Source of the DNA: Martinezella lusitana
GTDB lineage: Bacteria > Pseudomonadota > Alphaproteobacteria > Rhizobiales > Rhizobiaceae
DNA: 64,000 nt
Assembly: GCF_016901135.1 (NCBI RefSeq)
Contig: NZ_JAFEVL010000045.1
Location: forward strand, 1-64,000
Direction: 5' to 3'
Each line of letters starts with the position of its first letter. Within the stretch, counting starts at the first letter, position 1. The position numbers were made by a program, and so were the translations under genes. The notes beneath the pieces are model-generated. The model did no database searches. It was not told the origin of the DNA and worked only from the letters and a program-made list of their open reading frames with translations. This document shows, piece after piece, positions 52,261-59,985 of this stretch.

Positions 52261-52932
52261 TTGAAGCAGGTCAAGCGCAGAGAAGTGATCAGAGCCGGAA
52301 CGACCGTCGAGCAGATGGTGCGTTCCATTGCGGACATGATTGTAACGGGCGTGCTTCTGCCGGGGGAGAAGCTCGACGAAATATCGTTGGCGGGCCGTTT
52401 CGAGGTGTCGCGCACGCCGGTGCGGGAAGCCTTGCGGGAGCTTGGCGCCATGGGCCTGGTCGGACGGGAGCCGAACCGTAGCGCCGTGGTAACGAATGTC
52501 AGCGGCACCTATCTGCATTCGATGTTCGAGGCGATGGCGGAGCTCGAGGCGATCTGTGCGCGCCTGTCTGCCGAGCGAATGACGGTTGATGAGCGCCGCA
52601 CACTGGAGCTCGACCATCGCGCGTCGGCACGGCTCGTGCGCACCGGCGCGGAGGAGGACTACGCCACCTACAATACCGAGTTCCATAGCCAGCTCTATCG
52701 CGGCGCTCACAACGATCATATTTTCGAGCTGGTAACGCAGACCCGCGCCAGGCTGGCTCCTTTCCGCCGCGCCCAGTTTCGTTTGCCGGGCCGCCTTGCC
52801 AAGTCCTTCAGCGAGCATGATGTCATCGTAACCGCAATCATGCGCGCGGATGCTGTCGCTGCCAGCCAGGCGGCTTATTCGCATGTCGCCATCGTCAGCG
52901 ACGCCAGCATCGTCTTTGCCGGAGACCAATAG
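52261..52932 (+). CDS. GntR-family regulator of the cyanuric acid/biuret operon (FadR/FCD type)
   Basis: A regulator of about 223 aa. The winged helix-turn-helix runs from TTVEQMVRSIADMIVTGVLLPGEKLDEISLAGRFEVSRTPVREALREL, followed by an FCD ligand domain with FHSQLYRGAHNDHIFELV. It is divergent from the eight-gene catabolic operon and is almost certainly its regulator, with cyanuric acid, biuret or a degradation product as effector. The start is uncertain. TTG 52261 puts the helix-turn-helix at the usual distance and keeps the third TGTATGCA site outside the gene. TTG 52201 would add 20 residues and has no ribosome binding site. Confidence 0.85.
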   Translation: MKQVKRREVIRAGTTVEQMVRSIADMIVTGVLLPGEKLDEISLAGRFEVSRTPVREALRELGAMGLVGREPNRSAVVTNVSGTYLHSMFEAMAELEAICARLSAERMTVDERRTLELDHRASARLVRTGAEEDYATYNTEFHSQLYRGAHNDHIFELVTQTRARLAPFRRAQFRLPGRLAKSFSEHDVIVTAIMRADAVAASQAAYSHVAIVSDASIVFAGDQ

Positions 52933-53278
52933 CTTCTCCGCGACCCGGCCGCGCATGCGGTCACAGTCCGCTATACCTCACCGTTTGGTCGCCCAATTGA
53001 TGTGATGGGCCTGCTGCGCCGGTTGTCTCTGGTCGAGCGATCAGTCGCGACGTCGCATCTTCGGGATTGAATGTTGACAGATCTCAACCATAGCACGAGT
53101 AAATTGGGCGCAGAGTGTATCATTCTCGTGCCACATAGCTGCGTATCGCAGCGATCGACGAAGATCATCGTTGCGGCCTGCCCTGAAACAGCGTCCAATA
53201 TCTTCCACGTTCGGGTCGAGCCGCTCTGACACGGATATGTCCGCTCTACGCCTCTAATGGAGGGATCAAGATTTTTCG
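52933..53278. other. Intergenic region, possible degraded sequence
   Basis: A 63-codon frame on the minus strand (53041-53232, GTG start) reads somewhat protein-like (RYAAMWHENDTLCAQFTRAMVEIC). It has no ribosome binding site and no family that I recognise; it may be a leftover C-terminus. The right end holds the upstream region of the AraC-type gene, with GGAGGG 14 bases before its ATG. Confidence 0.4.
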
Positions 53279-54241
53279 ATGATAAAGCCACCTGCAGGCA
53301 GGCGCGCATTGGGAGCGAAGCCACCCGCAATGTCAGCAAATCTCCCGGCCTTCGAACATATTGTGACGAACGCGAACGAGACCTTCCTGTGGCGTGTGGA
53401 CGATTATCCCTGGGAGCGAAACGTCTGGAACTATCATCCCGAAATCGAAATTCATCTTTTGCGCAACGCGAGCGGGATGACATTTGTCGGGGATCATATC
53501 GGGGAGTTCTATCCCGGGTGCCTTACGGTCATCGGTCCCAACCTCCCGCATGATTGGGTGACCGCGACCGAACCGGGAGAAACTATCAAAGGCCGTGATG
53601 TGGTGATCCAGTTCGATCCGGCGCGCATCAAGGCGATTGCCAACACCGTGCCGGAATTCACGCATCTTGATAATTTCTTCCATCGCTCGGAGCGAGGACT
53701 GGTCTTTCTTGGCGAAACAAGACGAAGAGGAGTTGAGCTTATCGAAGCCATGGGCGGGCTCACGGGCTTTGCGCGCTTCTCACTCTTTATTCAGCTTCTG
53801 GAATTGCTGTCCTCTTCCGATGAGTTCGAAGTGCTGTCATCTCCACAGTTCGCTCCGAAGCTGGACGTCGAGAGACGTGATATTATTCAGAGGTCTCTAA
53901 TTTATATTTTCAAGCATCTCGCGACCGATCTGCATCTCTCCGAGATTGCGGAACAGGCCGGTATGAGCGAGAGCACTTTCTCGCGCTTTTTCAAGAAGAA
54001 TACCGGCAACAGTTTCACCGATCACGTCAACAAGCTGCGCATCTGGCAGGCGTGCAAGCTGCTTGCGGAAACCGACATGCCGATTACCGATGTCTGTTTC
54101 GAGGTTGGATATCTCAACATCTCGAACTTCAACCGGACATTCCTTCGCCAGCACAAGATGACGCCCTCTGCATATCGCAGGCTGACCAGCCATCGCAGGA
54201 CATCGCGCATGCTCGAGGCGCAACCAACTAAATTGCATTAA
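53279..54241 (+). CDS. AraC-family regulator with N-terminal cupin domain
   Basis: A 320-aa regulator. Residues about 35-190 form an AraC-binding/cupin sensor (YHPEIEIHLLRNASGMTFVGDHIGEFYPGCLTVIGPNLPHDW). The last 100 residues carry two helix-turn-helix motifs (LSEIAEQAGMSESTFSRFFKKNTGNSFTDHVNKLRI and ITDVCFEVGYLNISNFNRTFLRQHKMTPSAYRR). Such proteins usually activate sugar or polyol genes. The fragments just downstream (a polyol-dehydrogenase piece and a sugar ABC ATPase piece) suggest that a sugar operon it once controlled has been deleted. ATG 53279 is used; ATG 53330 is an alternative. Confidence 0.87.
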   Translation: MIKPPAGRRALGAKPPAMSANLPAFEHIVTNANETFLWRVDDYPWERNVWNYHPEIEIHLLRNASGMTFVGDHIGEFYPGCLTVIGPNLPHDWVTATEPGETIKGRDVVIQFDPARIKAIANTVPEFTHLDNFFHRSERGLVFLGETRRRGVELIEAMGGLTGFARFSLFIQLLELLSSSDEFEVLSSPQFAPKLDVERRDIIQRSLIYIFKHLATDLHLSEIAEQAGMSESTFSRFFKKNTGNSFTDHVNKLRIWQACKLLAETDMPITDVCFEVGYLNISNFNRTFLRQHKMTPSAYRRLTSHRRTSRMLEAQPTKLH

Positions 54242-54353
54242 AGTATAGATTTGGCGCATGAGGCACGCTAGTTCGTCGCAGGAAGGCCCCTTAATACTGC
54301 CATCCGCGATTGAGGTCGCGTGGGAGCCGCAAACGTAGGGATCGGGACATCCG

Positions 54354-54420
54354 AGGGCCGATGTCGTCTTCGAAGCCAGCGGCAGCCCCAAGGCCTATGA
54401 GGGGATCTTCGATATCGTGC
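54354..54420 (+). pseudogene. Zinc-type polyol dehydrogenase fragment
   Basis: About 21 codons (ADVVFEASGSPKAYEGIFDI) match the Rossmann-fold middle of sorbitol/xylitol-dehydrogenase-type medium-chain dehydrogenases. There is no start, zinc site or upstream part. The frame runs without interruption into an unrelated ABC ATPase piece at about 54417-54423, so the two were joined by a deletion. Confidence 0.6.
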
Positions 54421-54545
54421 GGCCGGCCGAGATCTACGAGAAGCCGCGCATCTCGTTTATCGCGGGCTTCATCGGCACGCCGAACATGAATTTCATCGAT
54501 GTGACTGTTCATCTCGGCCAGGAGGGTTGGGTCCTTCGCGCAACC
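54417..54545 (+). pseudogene. Sugar ABC transporter ATPase (UgpC/MsmK type) fragment
   Basis: The stretch RPAEIYEKPRISFIAGFIGT followed by PNMNFIDVTV is the end of the nucleotide domain of UgpC/MalK-type ATPases, where GTPxEIYxxPxxxFVAGFIGSPxMN is usual. Walker A, signature and Walker B are absent, and nothing of the regulatory domain continues past about 54540, where the CGNR gene ends on the other strand. It is the remainder of a deleted sugar importer. Confidence 0.75.
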
Positions 54546-54558
54546 GGCTCTTCGCCGC

Positions 54559-55182
54559 CTATTGCCCCTGCTTCAGCCGATGGCGATGCGCCGTCTGTTT
54601 GGCACGGTTGCCGCACATGGCCATGCTGCACCAGCGCCTGCGGTGGCCGCGCGTATGGTCAGCGAAGAGCAGGGTGCATGCGTGGCCCTCGCAGGCCTTC
54701 ACGTCTGAAAAATCCTCCGTGCAGACGAAGCGCCCGAGCGCTTCGCCGATCGGCAGGAGCAACGCCTCCGGCGAGCGCCACTTGCGCATCGACTGAAAAT
54801 CAAGGCCGCCGCCGTCGCCCGGCTGTTTTGCCACGATCCGGTTGAAGCCTTCGTCACGCTCCAGCAAGCGGTTCAGCGGCTCCAGTTCGTCCAGCGCTGC
54901 GGCTGTCAGCGGCCGCCCCTTGTGTGTGCGCACGAAGGTTCTGAACCATTCACGCAGGCTCCTTGCCTGATCGGCGATCTTGTCGAGTTCGCCCGGCAGA
55001 GCTTGGCTGCGGATCACCTCCAGCGTCTCGCGCGGCACCAGGCCCGCCTGCTCCAGCCAGCGAAGCAGGCCTTCGCCGTCCTCGATCCAGTCGATCGGGG
55101 CATCGAGGGGCGTCGCCACCGAATTCAGAAAATCCAGCCCCAGCGTGTCACCGACGAAAATGGCGGGAGAGTGGTTGTCCAT
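54559..55182 (-). CDS. CGNR zinc-finger / ABATE-domain regulator
   Basis: A 207-aa protein. An N-terminal ABATE domain (GDTLGLDFLNSVATPLDAPIDWIEDGEGLLRWL) precedes a C-terminal CGNR zinc finger: CEGHACTLLFADHTRGHRRRWCSMAMCGNRAKQTAHRHR, with Cys pairs for one zinc. Members are stress- or ligand-responsive transcription regulators. It is divergent from an alpha/beta hydrolase-SDR operon with a GTTACTC inverted repeat in between, so it probably regulates that operon. The stop lies beside the chimeric gene scar. Confidence 0.88.
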   Translation of the reverse strand: MDNHSPAIFVGDTLGLDFLNSVATPLDAPIDWIEDGEGLLRWLEQAGLVPRETLEVIRSQALPGELDKIADQARSLREWFRTFVRTHKGRPLTAAALDELEPLNRLLERDEGFNRIVAKQPGDGGGLDFQSMRKWRSPEALLLPIGEALGRFVCTEDFSDVKACEGHACTLLFADHTRGHRRRWCSMAMCGNRAKQTAHRHRLKQGQ

Positions 55183-55272
55183 CGCAGCTCCTGTTTCGGT
55201 GGCCGAGCGTGGACGCCAGGCTGCCTCTCGAAAACATGAATAGCGTATAACCTGTTAAAGGGCTCTTGACAA

Positions 55273-55293
55273 GTTACTCATGTCGAGAGTAAC
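55273..55293. promoter_or_regulatory. Inverted repeat GTTACTC-N7-GAGTAAC
   Basis: GTTACTC (55273-55279) and GAGTAAC (55287-55293) are perfect 7-bp arms, and a further GGTTACTCA half-site lies at about 55310-55318. TTGACA at 55266-55271 abuts the left arm and may be a -35 box. The site lies between the CGNR regulator and the hydrolase operon and is a plausible operator. Confidence 0.55.
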
Positions 55294-55347
55294 CGTATTG
55301 TAGCAGTTTAAATGGTTACTCACTTTCAGGTCACAGGGAGAAGGCTA

Positions 55348-56058
55348 ATGTCACCGCAGAAGATATCCTCGCAGACTATCGATATTGTCCTCGTCCACGG
55401 AGCGTGGGGTGATGGTTCGGGTTGGGCGAAGGTCATTGCGCCGCTTGCAGCCGATGGTCTTTCGGTGACTGCCGCCCCGCTGCCGCTGACCTCGTTTGCT
55501 GACGATATCGCCGCCTTGGAGCGCGCCTTGGAGCGTGTGACGGGTCCGGTCGTTCTGGTCGGCCACGCCTATGCCGGAGCGGTCATCGCCAGCGTGCGGA
55601 GCGAGAAGATCAAGGCGCTGGTCTATGTTGCCGCGCTCGCGCCGGATGAGGGCGAGACGGTTGCCGATGTGTTCTATCGCGGCGAGCCTCATCCGCAGGC
55701 GCCGAAGCTGGCGCCCGACAGCCACGGGCTGATCTATCTTCCCCATGAGGCCTTTGCGGCAGCCTATGCCCAGAATGCGGGCGACGAGGAACTGGCAGTT
55801 CTCGCCGCCGCCCAGCGGCCGATATCGCCCGCCTGTATTACCGTTCCTGTGCCGCGCCAGCTCTGGAAGGACCGCCCGGCTTGGTTCCTGATCGCCGAAG
55901 AGGATCGGATGATCAGCGCTGCCAATCAGCACTTCATGGCGGAGCGCATGCAGGCCGCGCAGCGCTCGTTTCCTGTGGATCATACGCCGATGACGACGGC
56001 ACCCGAGACTGTCATCGAGATCATTCGCGAGGCTGCCGCCGCCGTGGTCGGCGCATGA
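55348..56058 (+). CDS. Alpha/beta-hydrolase-fold protein lacking the nucleophile Ser
   Basis: A 236-aa alpha/beta-hydrolase fold. DIVLVHGAWGDGSGW is the oxyanion segment, and IAEEDRMI and DHTPMTT give the usual acid and His regions. The nucleophile elbow, normally GHSYGG in this group, reads GHAYAG, so residue 74 is Ala where Ser is expected. Classical ester hydrolysis is unlikely unless another residue substitutes. ATG 55348 has GGGAGAAGG upstream. It is the first gene of a three-gene set with a second hydrolase and an SDR, opposite the CGNR regulator. Confidence 0.82.
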   Translation: MSPQKISSQTIDIVLVHGAWGDGSGWAKVIAPLAADGLSVTAAPLPLTSFADDIAALERALERVTGPVVLVGHAYAGAVIASVRSEKIKALVYVAALAPDEGETVADVFYRGEPHPQAPKLAPDSHGLIYLPHEAFAAAYAQNAGDEELAVLAAAQRPISPACITVPVPRQLWKDRPAWFLIAEEDRMISAANQHFMAERMQAAQRSFPVDHTPMTTAPETVIEIIREAAAAVVGA

Positions 56059-56115
56059 ATACGGTTGAAGTAACCAGTAAAAACCGAATTTAAAGGTTAA
56101 TGGAAGGACCTTATC

Positions 56116-56958
56116 ATGACCAATATCAGCTATCTCACCGTCATTGTTGACGGCGTCAAAGTCTTTTATCGCGAGGCGGGTTCGCCTGGTGCGCCGAAGC
56201 TCCTGCTGCTGCACGGCTTCCCGAGTTCCGGCCACATGTTCCGCGATCTCATCCCCCTGCTCGCTGATCGCTACCACATCATCGCGCCGGACCTACCGGG
56301 CTTCGGCCAGTCCGACCTGCCGGGACGTGGCCACAGCTTCGACAGCATCGCCGAGACGATCGACCGCTTCACCGAGATCGTCGGTTTCGATCGCTATGCC
56401 GTCTATGTCTTCGATTACGGCGCGCCGACCGGTTTCCGGCTGGCGGTAAAGCATCCGGAGCGGATTACGGCGATCATCTCGCAAAACGGCAATGCCTATG
56501 AAGAGGGCCTGAGCGAAGGCTGGAGCCCGATCCAGGCCTATTGGCGAGATGCGTCGGAAGAAAATCGCAATGCGCTGAAGCCTTTCCTGGAACCGGAATC
56601 GATAGCGTGGCAATACACGCATGGTGCCCCGGATACCGCCAAGATCTCTCCGGATGGCCATTCACTCGATAGTTTCTATATGGCGCGGCCGGGCGCGGTG
56701 GATGTGCAGCTCGATCTCTTCGGTGACTACAAGAGCAACGTGGCACTCTATCCGACCTTCCAGACCTATTTCCGCACCCACAAGCCGCGCTTCCTGGCGG
56801 TCTGGGGCAAGAACGATCCGTTCTTCCTGCCGCCTGGAGCGGAAGCCTTCCGCCGGGATATTCCAGACGCCGTCATCAAGTTCTTCGACACCGGCCACTT
56901 CGCGCTCGAAACCCATGCGGCGGAGATTGCCGCCGCAATCCGCGATTTCCTCGGCTGA
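56116..56958 (+). CDS. Alpha/beta hydrolase, haloalkane-dehalogenase/epoxide-hydrolase type
   Basis: A 280-aa hydrolase with an Asp nucleophile. LLLLHGFPSSGHMFRDLIPLLADRYHIIAPDLPGFGQSD is the standard N-terminal half, the elbow reads VFDYGAP with Asp at the nucleophile place, and the catalytic His is in DTGHFALE near the C-terminus. That pattern fits haloalkane dehalogenases, epoxide hydrolases and fluoroacetate-dehalogenase-like proteins; the substrate cannot be told. It follows the first hydrolase by 57 bp. Confidence 0.85.
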   Translation: MTNISYLTVIVDGVKVFYREAGSPGAPKLLLLHGFPSSGHMFRDLIPLLADRYHIIAPDLPGFGQSDLPGRGHSFDSIAETIDRFTEIVGFDRYAVYVFDYGAPTGFRLAVKHPERITAIISQNGNAYEEGLSEGWSPIQAYWRDASEENRNALKPFLEPESIAWQYTHGAPDTAKISPDGHSLDSFYMARPGAVDVQLDLFGDYKSNVALYPTFQTYFRTHKPRFLAVWGKNDPFFLPPGAEAFRRDIPDAVIKFFDTGHFALETHAAEIAAAIRDFLG

Positions 56959-57036
56959 GATCTGAACGACACCCCGCCGGCGCATTGCCGGCGGGTGATC
57001 GTGCGCGTCCAGCCGTCGTTTATAGGGAGCAATGAC

Positions 57037-57807
57037 ATGTCTGATTCAGTCGCCATCATCACGGGTGCCAGCCAAGGCATTGGCCAGGCAACCGCCGTCC
57101 GCCTCGCGAGAGACTTTTTCGTCCTGGTGCTTGTCGCGCGCAGCAAGGCCAATCTTGAGGAGACGGCCAAAGCCGTCGAGGCGGCCGGCGCCAGAACGCT
57201 CATCATCGATGCCGATCTTGCCGAGCCAGCCGCCGCGCAGGCCGTGGTCGATCAGGCGCTTGCCGCCTTCGGCCGGATCGACGCGTTGCTCAATATCGCC
57301 GGCGCCGTGCCGCAGATCGATCTTTTCGACATGACGGACCGGCAATGGGACGACGGCATGGCGCTAAAGCTGCACGGTGCGCGCAGACTCACCATTGCCG
57401 CCTGGCCGGCGCTGAAGGAGGCCAAGGGTTCGGTCGTGCTGATGTCGGGCAATTCGGCCGTCTTTCCCAAGGCGCCCTACGCGGCGGTCGGCACGATCAA
57501 CGCCGCCATTATCGCCCTGGCAAAGGCCTTCTCCGACCGCGGCATCGTCGATGGCGTTCAGGTCAACAGCGTTCTGCCCGGCCCCGTCATGACCGGCCGG
57601 CGCCGGTCCTATCTCGAACACTGGGCGCCTTTGCACGATATGACCGTCGAGGAGGCAACCGCCAGGTTTCCGCAGGAGGCGGGCATCGCTCGCTATGGCG
57701 AGCCGGAAGAGATTGCCGAACTGATGGCCTTCCTGGTCTCGCCGGCCGCGCGTTGGATGACCGGTTCGACCTTGCGCATGGATGGCGGCGAGGTGAAGTC
57801 TGTCTAA
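57037..57807 (+). CDS. SDR-fold oxidoreductase without canonical YxxxK
   Basis: A 256-aa SDR. ITGASQGIGQATAVRLA binds NAD(P), LLNIAGAVP replaces NNAG, and WMTGSTLRMDGGEV closes the fold. In the active-site stretch LMSGNSAVFPKAPYAAVGTINAAIIALAK the Tyr and Lys expected five residues apart are not found: aligned on the following Ala-Ala, the Lys position is Asn and the Tyr position Val. It is therefore an atypical SDR. ATG 57037 follows GGGAG; the frame is open to 56995. It ends the hydrolase operon. Confidence 0.8.
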   Translation: MSDSVAIITGASQGIGQATAVRLARDFFVLVLVARSKANLEETAKAVEAAGARTLIIDADLAEPAAAQAVVDQALAAFGRIDALLNIAGAVPQIDLFDMTDRQWDDGMALKLHGARRLTIAAWPALKEAKGSVVLMSGNSAVFPKAPYAAVGTINAAIIALAKAFSDRGIVDGVQVNSVLPGPVMTGRRRSYLEHWAPLHDMTVEEATARFPQEAGIARYGEPEEIAELMAFLVSPAARWMTGSTLRMDGGEVKSV

Positions 57808-57826
57808 AGAACGATGACGCTTGGCG

Positions 57827-58720
57827 TCAGCGTGCCTCGTAGCTGACCGAAATCTTCGCACTTGCCAACGCGGTCTGCGCCAATTGCGTGGCGTCGAGAC
57901 TGAGCGAGCCGATTTGCAGGGGCTTGTCGAAGGCGAGATCGAGGGTAAAGAAGCCCGTCGGATGCGGCAGATCCTGCACGAAGCGGAGCAGGGCTTTTTT
58001 CGATTCCGCATCGATCTGGCTGTCCGGAAGGATCTGTAGTGCCGCTACGGCGTTGCCGCGCAATTGGTTGATACCCTGCTCGGGATCGTCCGAGCCCGTC
58101 AGCTGCTGTTGAAATGCGGCAAGCGACGGGATGGCCATTCCCTCGAACAGTCCTTGATTGTCGAGCCGGAAGCGCAGATGCGTCAGGCCGACCGAGCCGC
58201 CTTGAGTCAATGCCTGCACATTCGTGTCTTTGGGCAGGGTGAGCTCAGCCGATAGCGACGCTTTGCCGAGGCGTAGATTGGTGAGCTCCAACTCCTGAAT
58301 GTCCAGATAGCCGTCCTTGGGGTCAAAGCGAAATGCCCCCGAAATGTCCATCGGCCATTGCTGGGCCGCGGAGATGTAGTTGGCAAGCGCATTGTCCAAC
58401 AGCGGTGTAAAGCGCATGCCTTCGACGGAGAATCGTCCCCAGGTGGGAACATGGTCGGGCTTGCTGGCGATGGTCTTGAGGAAAGCGACAAGGTTGTCGC
58501 CCTTCAGTTCCGCGCGATCGAAAGTCCATCCTATTCTGTTGCCGGACTTGAAAAGTCCGTTTGTCACCGCGCAGCCATCGTGCAGTTCGGAGACGGCAAA
58601 GCCATCTCTATGCTGGATGACTGCGCTGCCTTCTACAAGCTCGGCACATGGGGTTCCGGCGGCAGCAGTGGAAAGAGGGGCGAAAGAGAAGAGGAGAGGC
58701 AACAGAAGGAAGGGGCGCAT
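57827..58720 (-). CDS. Exported hypothetical protein
   Basis: A 297-aa protein with a clear Sec signal peptide (MRPFLLLPLLFSFAPLSTAAAGT). The mature part is rich in beta structure (DISGAFRFDPKDGYLDIQELELTNLRLGKASLSAELTLP) and ends GFFTLDLAFDKPLQIGSLSLDATQLAQTALASAKISVSYEAR. The alternating strand pattern recalls periplasmic AsmA- or YdgA-like lipid-binding proteins, but I do not recognise the family. It is convergent with the SDR gene and stands alone. Function unknown. Confidence 0.72.
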   Translation of the reverse strand: MRPFLLLPLLFSFAPLSTAAAGTPCAELVEGSAVIQHRDGFAVSELHDGCAVTNGLFKSGNRIGWTFDRAELKGDNLVAFLKTIASKPDHVPTWGRFSVEGMRFTPLLDNALANYISAAQQWPMDISGAFRFDPKDGYLDIQELELTNLRLGKASLSAELTLPKDTNVQALTQGGSVGLTHLRFRLDNQGLFEGMAIPSLAAFQQQLTGSDDPEQGINQLRGNAVAALQILPDSQIDAESKKALLRFVQDLPHPTGFFTLDLAFDKPLQIGSLSLDATQLAQTALASAKISVSYEAR

Positions 58721-58835
58721 CTTTACGGTTCTCTGATTGAGGAGATCGGCAAATACAAAGTCGCGCCATGTTCTCGGCCGTGTCGCTTATGTCAAGCGAT
58801 GTGGCTTCCGTCAGATGATATTCCTCCGGCCGGCA

Positions 58836-58863
58836 GCCGTGTCCTGAGGTTCCAGGACACGGC
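58836..58863. terminator. Hairpin downstream of the aldo/keto reductase
   Basis: GCCGTGTCCTG and CAGGACACGGC pair perfectly over 11 bp with a 6-nt loop, 13 bases beyond the reductase stop on the minus strand. No T-run is present, so it could be a terminator of the non-canonical type. Confidence 0.55.
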
Positions 58864-58876
58864 GTCTTTGCCTTGC

Positions 58877-59908
58877 CTATGCGGCGGCGCGATCGGTCAT
58901 TGATCTGCGGCGCAACGCAGCCTTCAAAATCGCCGGCGGATTGTAGTTCGCCTCAAGCGGCCCGATATCGGTGCCGGGCGGAACGATCGCGTCGATCTGA
59001 TCGAGGATCTCGTCGGTCAGTCGGACCTCGGAGGCCGCGAGCAGATCGTCGAAGTGCTCCATCTTGCGCGGCCCGATGATTGCGGATGTGACGCCCGGAT
59101 GTGCCATCACGAAAGCCAAGGCCATATGCGCCAGCGGCAGCCCTGCTTCCTGGGCCAGGGGAATAAGCTGCTCGATCGCGTCCAGCCTGCGTTCGTCGGA
59201 CATCTGCTTCGGAAAACGTCTGGCGCGTCCGCTATCGGGCTGTGGTTCACCCTTGCGGTAGCGGCCGGTGAGCATGCCCATCGCCAGTGGGCTCCAGACC
59301 ATCGCACCCATTCCGTAGCGCTCGCAGGCAGGCAGCACCTCGCGTTCGATGCCGCGGTTCAGGATCGAATAGGGCGGCTGTTCGGTGCGGAAGCGCGCCA
59401 ACCCGCGCCGTTCCGCGACCCACTGCGCTTCGATGATCTCCGAAACCGGGAACGTCGACGAGCCGATGGCGCGCACCTTCCCCGCCCGCATCAGGTCGGT
59501 GAGGGCGGAAAGGGTTTCCTCGATGTCGGTATTCGGTGCCGGCCGATGGATCTGGAAGAGATCGATATGGTCGGTCTGCAACCGGCGCAGGGAGTCGTCC
59601 ACAGCGCGCACCAACCAGCGCCGCGAATTGCCCTGCTGGTTGGGGTCGTCGCCCATCGGGATATGCGCCTTGGTGGCCAGCACGACATTGTCGCGCCTGC
59701 CTTTGAGCGCCTTGCCCACGATCTCCTCCGATTCACCCCGGCTATACGCATCGGCGGTGTCGATGAAGTTGATGCCTGCATCCAATGCCTTGTGGATGAT
59801 CCGGATGCCCTCGTCGTGATCGGGATTGCCGGCGCGGCCAAACATCATCGCGCCCAAGCAATAGGGGCTGACTTTGATGCCGGTTTTTCCCAGCGTGCGA
59901 TATTGCAT
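58877..59908 (-). CDS. Aldo/keto reductase
   Basis: A 343-aa NADPH-dependent oxidoreductase of the AKR fold. The catalytic tetrad is in place: Asp50 and Tyr55 (NFIDTADAYSRGES), Lys80 (VVLATKAHIP) and the His in DLFQIHRP near residue 122. The cofactor loop near GPRKMEHFDDLLAAS is standard. The opening MQYRTLGKTGIKVSPYCLGAMMFG places it with the Tas/YajO-like group, which reduces a wide range of aldehydes. It precedes an SDR gene transcribed in the same direction, 77 bp apart. Confidence 0.9.
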   Translation of the reverse strand: MQYRTLGKTGIKVSPYCLGAMMFGRAGNPDHDEGIRIIHKALDAGINFIDTADAYSRGESEEIVGKALKGRRDNVVLATKAHIPMGDDPNQQGNSRRWLVRAVDDSLRRLQTDHIDLFQIHRPAPNTDIEETLSALTDLMRAGKVRAIGSSTFPVSEIIEAQWVAERRGLARFRTEQPPYSILNRGIEREVLPACERYGMGAMVWSPLAMGMLTGRYRKGEPQPDSGRARRFPKQMSDERRLDAIEQLIPLAQEAGLPLAHMALAFVMAHPGVTSAIIGPRKMEHFDDLLAASEVRLTDEILDQIDAIVPPGTDIGPLEANYNPPAILKAALRRRSMTDRAAA

Positions 59909-59985
59909 GGTCTATTCCTTCTTCTGTTCAGTGATCGGGGCCAGTGCCCACTTGCTGCGTTAGATTTCCCGTGCTTGAGCGTGCA

